A stretch of 19,059 nt of DNA from Geothermovivens sp964644845 (lineage in GTDB: Bacteria; Zhuqueibacterota; Zhuqueibacteria; Oleimicrobiales; Geothermoviventaceae): positions 1-19,059 of the forward strand of contig CAZXXS010000093.1 in assembly GCA_964644845.1 (NCBI GenBank). Reading direction: 5' to 3'. Below, piece by piece: positions 13,522 to 19,059 of the stretch (its first letter is position 1; each line of letters opens with the position of its first letter). The translations under genes and the position numbers were made by a program. The notes under the pieces were generated by a model. That model saw nothing but the letters and a program-made list of their open reading frames with translations, searched no databases and was not told where the DNA came from.

Positions 13522-14400
13522 GTGAAACCGTTTCTGGAACGTGTACAGGAAGGGCTGCTGCTCTTCGACGGAGCTGTTGGCACCATGTTGCAATCCTGGG
13601 GGCTTCCGGTGGGTGAAGCTCCCGAACGCTGGGTGTTCGACAAGCCGGATCAGGTGCTTCGTCTGCACCGTGCCTACGTGGAAGCCGGTGCGGAAGCTCT
13701 CACCACAGACACGTTCGGCGGTACCAAGTTCAAGCTCGCCACCTGGACCGACACGTCGCGCGTCTACGAACTGAACAGACGAGCTGCAGAGCTGGCGCGC
13801 GAAGCGGCTGGGGATCGGGTTTACGTGGCGGGTTCGGTCGGACCTACAGGGGTTTTCTTGGCGCCGCTCGGCGAAGTGAGTGAGCAGGAAATGTTCGAGG
13901 CATTCGCCGAACAGGTCCGGGGCCTTGTGGATGGCGGTGTGGACCTGATCATCATCGAGACCCAGATGGATGTGAATGAAGCAAAACTGGCGCTGCGCGC
14001 GGTGCGCGAGGTAGGACGTGTGCCCGTCGTTGCGAACATGACGTACGATCCCGGCAAAGCGGGTTTCCGCACGCTGATGGGGGCCACAGTGGAGCAGTGC
14101 GTGAGGGCTCTGGACGAGGCCGGCGCAGATGTGCTTGGCACGAACTGTGGTACCGGCATTTCGGACATGATTGAGATTGTCCGCGAAATGCGGCGTTTCA
14201 CCGAGAAACCGATCCTGGCGGAACCGAATGCCGGGCTGCCGGTGCTGGAAGGGGGCAAGACGGTGTACAAAGAAACCGCCCAGGAAATGGCTGACCGAGT
14301 TCCGGATCTGGTTGCAGCTGGGGCGCAAATCGTCGGTGGCTGCTGTGGTACCACCCCGGAACACATCCGGCTCTTTCGCCAGAAGCTGGCAGGCTTGTAG
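13522..14400 (+). CDS. Homocysteine S-methyltransferase (stand-alone MetH N-terminal-type domain)
   Basis: The 292-residue protein is a complete homocysteine-binding (beta/alpha)8 barrel of the type found at the N-terminus of methionine synthase MetH and in stand-alone methyltransferases. It transfers a methyl group to homocysteine, giving methionine. The zinc-thiolate ligands are visible: C209 in GTNCGTG and the pair C274-C275 in VGGCCGTTPEH. Other motifs are FDGAVGTMLQ, TDTFGGTKFKL and VAGSVGPTG. MetH's folate-, cobalamin- and activation domains are absent and no partner is in the window, so it may be a split-MetH subunit, an S-methylmethionine-type enzyme, or use another donor. Start is GTG with AAAAGGA 8 nt upstream. 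The next gene begins at the base after its stop. Confidence 0.9.
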   Translation: MKPFLERVQEGLLLFDGAVGTMLQSWGLPVGEAPERWVFDKPDQVLRLHRAYVEAGAEALTTDTFGGTKFKLATWTDTSRVYELNRRAAELAREAAGDRVYVAGSVGPTGVFLAPLGEVSEQEMFEAFAEQVRGLVDGGVDLIIIETQMDVNEAKLALRAVREVGRVPVVANMTYDPGKAGFRTLMGATVEQCVRALDEAGADVLGTNCGTGISDMIEIVREMRRFTEKPILAEPNAGLPVLEGGKTVYKETAQEMADRVPDLVAAGAQIVGGCCGTTPEHIRLFRQKLAGL

Positions 14401-15153
14401 ATGCCCGGACTGCTTCGGCCGGCAGGGGATCCGAACCAGGTCACCTGGACGAAGAAAGAGCTCTTTGTTCGGCGGCTGTTCAATTCGCTTGCGTCCAGTT
14501 ACGACGCCTTCAACGCGGTGGCCAGTCTGGGCTTGCACCGGAGCTGGCGGAGGCGCACACTGGAGTTGCTGCGTTTGAAACCGGGCGAGACGCTGGCCGA
14601 TTTTTGCTGTGGCACAGGCGATTTTCTCGAACTGGCTGCCCCACGGTTGGGAGAACGGGGGCGGTTAATCGGGATCGATTTTTCCGAGAAAATGCTCCTC
14701 CAGGCCCGGAGACGGCTGGCGAGGCGGGAGAGGTTTCCGGATTTGGAACTCGTCCTCGGGAACGTCGAGAACTCGCCTTTGCCCTCAAGGTCGGTTGACG
14801 TGGTCACGTGTGGCTACGCACTGCGAAATGTGGACTCGCTCGAGCGCACGTTCGCAGAAATGTTTCGTGTGCTGAAACCTGGAGGCCGCGTTGGCTTGTT
14901 GGAACTGTCGCGGCCTCAGCAGCCGCTTCTACGGTGGGGTTACTGGTTGTATTTGGAGCGGGTGCTGCCCTTCCTGTCACGTCGGCTGGTCGAAGACCGT
15001 GGGGCACTGGACTACCTCAGTGCTTCCGTGAAGGCCTTTCGTGAACCGGAGGAGGTTCTGTACCTGCTCAGCGACACAGGCTTTTGCCAGGTCCGTCGCG
15101 AGACCGTGTTCTTCGGTGTGTGCAGCATTTACCTGGGCGAAGCGGGCAGGTGA
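14401..15153 (+). CDS. ubiE: UbiE/MenG-family quinone C-methyltransferase
   Basis: This SAM-dependent enzyme methylates demethylmenaquinone (MenG) and/or the ubiquinone precursor (UbiE). The 250-residue protein carries the family signatures LFNSLASSYDAFNAVASLGLHRSWRR (27-52), the SAM-binding motif LADFCCGTGDFLE (65-77), GIDFSEKML (91-99), TCGYALRNVDSLERTFAEM (136-154) and RVLKPGGRVGLLELSRP. These separate it from generic methyltransferases. No other quinone genes are nearby, so which quinone is made cannot be read here. The ATG immediately follows the TAG of the homocysteine methyltransferase gene, with only a weak upstream CAGG. Tight coupling of two methyl-transfer genes suggests co-transcription rather than a shared pathway. 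Confidence 0.9.
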   Translation: MPGLLRPAGDPNQVTWTKKELFVRRLFNSLASSYDAFNAVASLGLHRSWRRRTLELLRLKPGETLADFCCGTGDFLELAAPRLGERGRLIGIDFSEKMLLQARRRLARRERFPDLELVLGNVENSPLPSRSVDVVTCGYALRNVDSLERTFAEMFRVLKPGGRVGLLELSRPQQPLLRWGYWLYLERVLPFLSRRLVEDRGALDYLSASVKAFREPEEVLYLLSDTGFCQVRRETVFFGVCSIYLGEAGR

Positions 15154-15266
15154 AAGCGGCCAAAGATCAGGGAGCTGAAAACGCGGTGGGCTGCACAACG
15201 GGTTCCCATTGCCGCTACTACTGGTCAGAACTCTTCTGCCGAGGTGTAGCTGCGTGAGGTGTTCGC

Positions 15267-15611
15267 GTGGAGATCCAGGACTACAGCTTCGGTAGGATGG
15301 TGATCGGCGGCGTGGAGTACCGCGCCGATTTGATCGTCCACAACGGCGGGGTAATTCCGGACTGGTGGCGGAAGGAGGGGCACCGGCTTGCTGTGGAGGA
15401 TCTGAAAGACGTGATCGAGCAAGTCGGGCCGGAAGTGGTGGTGATCGGCAAGGGGCGCTTTGGCTTGATGCGCATCAGTCCTGAATTCGAGCGTTACCTG
15501 AGCGAAAAGGGCATCGAACTGCAGGCTGCCAACACCGGTCGGGCTGTGGAGCTTTTCAACGAGCTCGTGCGTTCCCGCCGTGTGCTGGGGGCCTTTCACT
15601 TAACGTGTTGA
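15267..15611 (+). CDS. Mth938-like domain protein (DUF498)
   Basis: The 114-residue protein matches the Mth938/DUF498 fold family, also represented by the mitochondrial complex I assembly factor NDUFAF3. Family marks are YSFGRMVIGGVEYRADLIVHNG near the N-terminus, DWWRKEGHRLAVEDLKDV in the middle, EVVVIGKGRFGLMRISPE, and the late segment TGRAVELFNEL. It is a small soluble single-domain protein with no known catalytic motif, and its bacterial function is not established. GTG 15267 follows GAGGTG at 15255-15260. It lies 113 nt after ubiE and 9 nt before the DUF1232 gene, so the two small genes are likely co-transcribed. Confidence 0.85.
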   Translation: MEIQDYSFGRMVIGGVEYRADLIVHNGGVIPDWWRKEGHRLAVEDLKDVIEQVGPEVVVIGKGRFGLMRISPEFERYLSEKGIELQAANTGRAVELFNELVRSRRVLGAFHLTC

Positions 15612-15620
15612 GGTGGTGCC

Positions 15621-15965
15621 GTGAAACTCGGACGAGCATTCCAGTACGGGGCGCGCCAGCCGGACAAATTTCTGGCGCTACTCTTCAACTTGCCAAAGCT
15701 GATCAGACTCCACATTCGCCTGCTTAAGGATCCGCGTGTGCCCCTGTGGCCAAAGTTGATTTTCGGCGCGGCACTGGCGTACGTGGTGTCGCCGGTGGAC
15801 TTGATCCCGGATTTTCTCGTGCCGGTGTTCGGGGCGGCGGACGACGTGGTCGTGCTGATTGCCGCTTCACGGTACTTCTTGCAGAACTGCCCGCCCGAAG
15901 TGCTTCAGGAACACGTTCGGGCTCTCGACGCGGAGGGCAAAATAGATCTGCCTGTTCAGCAGTAA
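15621..15965 (+). CDS. DUF1232 (YkvA-type) membrane protein
   Basis: The 114-residue protein contains the DUF1232 signature: VPLWPKLIFGAALAYVVSPVDLIPDFLVPVFGAADDVVVL, in which the SPxDLIPD core is diagnostic. A hydrophobic hairpin through this region suggests one or two membrane passes. A basic amphipathic N-terminus (LPKLIRLHIRLLKD) precedes it and a charged soluble tail follows. The function of this widespread family is unknown. GTG 15621 has a GAGGTGGT ribosome site overlapping the end of the upstream gene's stop region. A 73-nt spacer separates it from the amidase gene, which has its own good ribosome site. Confidence 0.87.
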   Translation: MKLGRAFQYGARQPDKFLALLFNLPKLIRLHIRLLKDPRVPLWPKLIFGAALAYVVSPVDLIPDFLVPVFGAADDVVVLIAASRYFLQNCPPEVLQEHVRALDAEGKIDLPVQQ

Positions 15966-16038
15966 GGTGTTTGCGCTGCCGGGCAGATGCCGCCTCCTTG
16001 AGACGGACGGGTGTGAGTGAATTGAGGAGGGCTGCACG

Positions 16039-17880
16039 GTGCCAGGTCAAGGCATTGCCCGCGTTTTCACACCAGCGTTGCGCGTTTCAGCGCTTGTTCT
16101 CGCCGCTTTGCTAACCTCGGAGGTTCAAGCCCGGGTGACCATCACAGTGGTCTACCCGCGGGAAGGTCAAGCAATCATAGCCGCAGATTCCACGTTTATT
16201 TTCGGCCAGGTCTCGCCGGCCACGGCGTCTCTCACCATCAACGGCGTTCCTGTGGCGCTCTACCCCAACGGCACCTACCTGGCGTTTTTGCCTGTGCAGG
16301 TGGGACCCTTTGCATTTCGTTGCCGTGCTGTTGCCGGAACTGAAGTTGACACTCTGACGCGGCACATCACAGTGCGGGCGCCGCTGGAGTCGTGTCCCGA
16401 GGACAGTCTCGTCTACGACCCGCGGTACGTGTTTCCAAATGTGGACGCTGAGCTTTTGCCAGGGGAGCTCGTGAAGGTCAGCATCAAAGCGACTCCTGGG
16501 TGTTCAGCCAGTTTCTCAATCCAGGGGGTCACCGGTTTCTTGCCGATGGCAGAACAACCCCCGGCCCGCAGCTTTTACTGGGGCGAGGCGGTGTTCGGCA
16601 ACGCGAAACTGGAGGATGCTCCCCTGCTGCGTGGCATCTACACCGGCGTTTACAGGATTCAGCCGGGCGACACAGCCCACGGTGCCGCTGTGCGCATTCG
16701 TCTGGTGAAACCGAATTCCGGCGACACGCTGGACGTTGTGGCTCCCGGGACGGTCAGCGTGTGGTCGGATTCGGTGCCGAGGGTAGGTGAATTGCGCTGG
16801 GAATTGACCGTGGCCCGGACGGGTCCGGGTCTGGGCTACGATTTGTTTTTTCCAGAAGGCGTTCGCGTGGAGCTGCGCGGTAGAGTAGGCCGCTACTACC
16901 GCGTGTGGCTCTCGGACACAGAGGAAACGTGGGTGCCTGTGTCGGCCGTGAAGCCGTTACCTCGTGGGACGTTACCGCCCGAATCGGTAATCCAGGTGTG
17001 TCGGGTGGAAGAACTGCCCGACTACGGACGCGTTCGGGTGTTCACCCACACGCGTTTACCCTTCAGAGTGCGCGAAATCTCGGATCCCCCCTCTCTGGTG
17101 GTCACGTTCTACGGAGCCACGGCTGAGACAGACTGGATTCGGCACGAATTCCCAAGTCGGGTGGTGCGGGAGGTGCGTTGGTACCAGCGGCGGCGGCACG
17201 TCTACGACCTCATTGTTGAGCTGAAACAGGCACACCACTGGGGTTACGACGCCCGTTACGAGGGAGATGATTTTGTGCTCGACATCAAGAAAGCACCGCG
17301 CCTGCCTGGCTGGCCTCATTCTCCCCTGCGCGGGCTTACGGTCCTGTTGGATCCGGGACATTTCCCAGATCTGGGTGCAGTTGGCCCGGACGGTTACCAG
17401 GAAAAAGATGCCAATCTGTCTCTGGCCCTTGTGGTCAAGCGTGCTCTCGAATCGAAGGGCGCGAGGGTTTTTCTGACTCGGGACGACAAGCGACCGGCCA
17501 GCCTCCGGGCGCGCCCCATCTTGGCAAGGGTTCTGAGACCGGACATTCTGCTGAGTTTGCACCACAATGCTTTGCCCGACGGTGTGAACCCTTTCGAGAA
17601 CCACGGAACAAGCACGTACTACTACCATCCGCAGAGCTACGAACTGGCTGTGGCCATCCAGAAACACCTGCTTCGGGCTCTTGGGTTCAAAAATTTCGGT
17701 CTTTACTACGACAACCTGGCCCTGTGTCGGCCGACCCAAATGCCGGCCGTGCTCACCGAGCCGGGGTTCATGATGTACCCGCCGGAGCTGTTAGAGATCG
17801 AATCTCCGCGTTACCGCAAGAGGGTGGCCAAGGCGCTGGTTAGGGCACTGGAAGAGTTTGTCCGGGAGAACGCAGACTGA
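16039..17880 (+). CDS. Exported N-acetylmuramoyl-L-alanine amidase with AMIN domain
   Basis: This periplasmic zinc amidase (Amidase_3, AmiA/B/C type) cleaves the bond between N-acetylmuramic acid and the stem peptide, as in cell separation. The 613-residue protein has a signal peptide (1-31, cleavage after EVQA), an Ig-like domain at about 36-115 (FIFGQVSP...PNGTYLAFLPV), a less clear middle with an SH3-like stretch (about 240-315), an AMIN-type domain (about 331-424) and the catalytic domain (about 432-610). The zinc and catalytic residues are present: H441 in LLDPGHFPD, E455 in YQEKDANLSL, H508 in SLHHNA and E574 in LTEPGF. The N-terminal half is longer than in E. coli AmiC. GTG follows GGAGG (16026-16030) by 8 nt. 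The Nudix gene follows after 4 nt. Confidence 0.9.
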   Translation: MPGQGIARVFTPALRVSALVLAALLTSEVQARVTITVVYPREGQAIIAADSTFIFGQVSPATASLTINGVPVALYPNGTYLAFLPVQVGPFAFRCRAVAGTEVDTLTRHITVRAPLESCPEDSLVYDPRYVFPNVDAELLPGELVKVSIKATPGCSASFSIQGVTGFLPMAEQPPARSFYWGEAVFGNAKLEDAPLLRGIYTGVYRIQPGDTAHGAAVRIRLVKPNSGDTLDVVAPGTVSVWSDSVPRVGELRWELTVARTGPGLGYDLFFPEGVRVELRGRVGRYYRVWLSDTEETWVPVSAVKPLPRGTLPPESVIQVCRVEELPDYGRVRVFTHTRLPFRVREISDPPSLVVTFYGATAETDWIRHEFPSRVVREVRWYQRRRHVYDLIVELKQAHHWGYDARYEGDDFVLDIKKAPRLPGWPHSPLRGLTVLLDPGHFPDLGAVGPDGYQEKDANLSLALVVKRALESKGARVFLTRDDKRPASLRARPILARVLRPDILLSLHHNALPDGVNPFENHGTSTYYYHPQSYELAVAIQKHLLRALGFKNFGLYYDNLALCRPTQMPAVLTEPGFMMYPPELLEIESPRYRKRVAKALVRALEEFVRENAD

Positions 17881-17884
17881 CACC

Positions 17885-18475
17885 GTGAACGCGAAGAAAG
17901 AACATCCCAAACTGACGGAGCACGAGTACCGGTTTTGTCCCCGCTGTGGGGCGGAGCTTGTAAGGCAGTTTCGGCACGGAAGGGTGCGACCTGTCTGCCC
18001 CGTCTGCGGCTACATTCAGTACCTGAATCCGGCTCCTGCTGTTGCCGTGGTGCTGTTGCAGGGGAACGACGTGTTGCTGGTTCGGCGGCGCTACAGTCCC
18101 CGCAAAGGCTACTGGAGTCTCCCGGCCGGATTTGTGGAGTGGGACGAAGACATTCGCACGGCCGCTGTTCGGGAGGTGAAGGAGGAGACGAACTGCGACG
18201 TCGAGGTGGGCGAGGTTCTGGGCGCGTTTTCAGCTTTCGACGATCCACGCACGCACGTCGTGTTGATCGTCTTTGCTGGTAGGTTGAAAGCCGGTTCGCT
18301 TCGTGCTGGCGACGATGCCACCGAGGCTCGGTTCTTCCCGCTCGACGCTCTTCCCGAAGACATGGCCTTTGCGGTCCACCGGCAGGTACTGGAAGAAGTT
18401 CGGGAAAAACGCAGAAATGTTGCGGCTGAGGAGCTGAACCAGGTCCTTTGTGGAACCGACTCCAGCAGGGAATAG
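17885..18475 (+). CDS. Nudix hydrolase with N-terminal zinc ribbon
   Basis: The protein (196 residues from GTG 17885) has a four-cysteine zinc ribbon, CPRC (C18, C21) and CPVC (C38, C41), followed by a Nudix domain. The Nudix box reads GFVEWDED (G82, E88), then REVKEETN (R96, E97, E100, E101). The metal-binding glutamates are intact, but the usual late Gly is Asn103. Zinc ribbon plus SLPAGFVEWDED resembles the NADH-pyrophosphatase-like/ADP-ribose Nudix group, so a dinucleotide or nucleoside-diphosphate compound is a likely substrate; it cannot be fixed from sequence. A TTG at 17858, overlapping the amidase gene, is an alternative start, and neither start has a strong ribosome site. Confidence 0.85.
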   Translation: MNAKKEHPKLTEHEYRFCPRCGAELVRQFRHGRVRPVCPVCGYIQYLNPAPAVAVVLLQGNDVLLVRRRYSPRKGYWSLPAGFVEWDEDIRTAAVREVKEETNCDVEVGEVLGAFSAFDDPRTHVVLIVFAGRLKAGSLRAGDDATEARFFPLDALPEDMAFAVHRQVLEEVREKRRNVAAEELNQVLCGTDSSRE

Positions 18476-18998
18476 CCGAACTGTCACCAAAAGGGCCACC
18501 GTCGTCTTGCTGGCGGGATTGTTTCAGCTGGTGTAGCCGTAAGGAGCGTGGGGTGATCCTGGACAGGAAGGCCAAGCTGGCGTTTGTGACCTGGTCAGCC
18601 GGATCGGGTGTTTGGAGGCGAGAGTCTCGTGTCGCGCTGGCGGGGCGACTGGTGCAAAGGGGGTGGCTGAGGCCACTTGAACCGGTTTTTGTCCGCACTG
18701 GCTTCGGTGGCGACTTTACTTCGCCACCACCGAAGCCGAGAGACGAAAAAGGGGATCGCCGTAAAATGCCCGTTCCGCTGGAGCGTTTTGGTTTTGGGAG
18801 GTAGGGTAGAAGCCGCGTAGCGTCTCTGGGCTGGGAGGCCGGCGGTTCGCCGACCGTGCGGGCACTGGACCGGATTCCTTCGTGGGGAGGGTTCGGTTTG
18901 ACCTGTTTCTACGATTTCGCCTTTGCTCGGACGCAAGTGTCGCGGGTGACACTGTGTCGGCCTGGTGGGTCACGTGCTCAACTGGGGAGGAAGGCAGA
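18476..18998. other. 523-nt gap with no recognisable gene
   Basis: Open frames here have unnatural composition and no motifs. The main structure is the hairpin at 18700-18737, with a smaller one at 18663-18676 (GTGGC, TGAG, GCCAC). A possible promoter-like CTACGATTTC lies at 18909-18918, 80 nt before the last gene. No obvious terminator follows the Nudix gene. No tRNA, CRISPR or known riboswitch was recognised. Confidence 0.45.
18700..18737. repeat. Large inverted repeat in the Nudix-nfi gap
   Basis: GGCTTCGGTGGCGA (18700-18713) pairs fully with TCGCCACCACCGAAGCC (18721-18737), apart from one 3-nt bulge, across a 7-nt loop. That gives 14 base pairs. On the + strand an A-rich run follows, not a T-run. 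On the - strand a run of five A (complement of 18686-18690) lies downstream, so neither direction makes a standard terminator. It lies 225 nt after the Nudix stop and about 260 nt before the next start. Confidence 0.6.
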
Positions 18999-19059
18999 TT
19001 GAGAGTGCGAACACTGCATTCGTGGAACATCGATTACGCCGACGCCGTAGAGCTGCAAA
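18999..19059 (+). CDS. nfi: Endonuclease V, N-terminal fragment (cut by window edge)
   Basis: The open frame runs off the right edge. Only about 20 residues are visible: RVRTLHSWNIDYADAVELQ after the start. The pattern LHxWxxxxxxAxxxQ is the characteristic beginning of bacterial endonuclease V (for example LHRWDLPPEEAIKVQ in the Thermotoga enzyme, from memory). Endonuclease V nicks DNA near deaminated bases such as inosine for repair. TTG 18999 is preferred because GGAGG (18986-18990) lies 8 nt upstream; GTG 19005 would be 14 nt away. The catalytic Asp/Glu residues lie beyond the window, so the call rests on a short match. Confidence 0.6.
   Translation, partial: MRVRTLHSWNIDYADAVELQ

Noticed and set aside
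18660..18700. Possible tRNA T-arm on the - strand (GGTTCAAGT)
   Set aside because: The required 5-bp T-stem does not pair, and no acceptor, D or anticodon arms can be built around it.
1..19059. CRISPR arrays, insertion sequences, attachment sites or a toxin-antitoxin/defence system
   Set aside because: No spaced direct repeats, transposase or integrase motifs, or paired small toxin genes were seen. The only nuclease-like genes are the HNH family protein and endonuclease V, both in housekeeping contexts.

Overview
The window is a gene-dense, GC-rich bacterial chromosome segment. All 20 coding regions recognised (18 complete, 2 cut by the edges) lie on the + strand. Several starts are GTG, many have good Shine-Dalgarno sequences, and several junctions overlap by 4 nt. 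A diderm (Gram-negative-type) cell is suggested by an adjacent LapA/LapB-like pair, a SPOR-domain exported protein and an AMIN-domain cell-wall amidase. Gene order (scpA-scpB-rluB-cmk-ispH-rpsA) and protein style fit a deep branch of the FCB group (for example a Calditrichota/KSB1-like lineage), but this placement is inference only. No mobile element, CRISPR array, tRNA or rRNA is visible.

Layout. 1-48: tail of an unidentified gene. 49-415: gap with a possible promoter. 416-928: HNH endonuclease family protein. 1013-4840: a tight operon of scpA, scpB (condensin partners), an RluB/RsuA-type pseudouridine synthase, cmk (CMP kinase) and ispH (last MEP-pathway step), with 4-nt overlaps from scpB to ispH. 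4953-7280: rpsA, ribosomal protein S1 with six S1 domains and a 184-residue Ala/Glu-rich tail, preceded by a long hairpin and a strong ribosome site and followed by a terminator.

7281-7644: a 364-nt gap holding the rpsA terminator, a compact potential three-way RNA junction, and a second terminator-like hairpin just before mtaB. 7645-9006: mtaB. 9007-9484: terminator plus a hairpin-rich gap. 9485-10855: miaB, so two related tRNA A37 methylthiotransferases sit side by side. 10872-13346: lapA-like, lapB-like and SPOR-protein genes, an envelope cluster.

13347-13521: a leader with an 11-bp long-range inverted repeat and a competing hairpin. 13522-15153: stand-alone homocysteine S-methyltransferase abutting a UbiE/MenG methyltransferase. 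15267-15965: two small conserved genes (Mth938-like and DUF1232). 16039-18475: exported N-acetylmuramoyl-L-alanine amidase and a zinc-ribbon Nudix hydrolase. 18476-18998: a 523-nt gap with a large hairpin. 18999-end: the start of endonuclease V.

The genes are mostly housekeeping: chromosome segregation, rRNA/tRNA modification, nucleotide, isoprenoid and quinone metabolism, envelope maintenance and DNA repair. No clearly new protein system was found. The most interesting material is in the non-coding leaders of mtaB, the homocysteine methyltransferase gene and rpsA, whose sequences can form specific, partly competing RNA structures.
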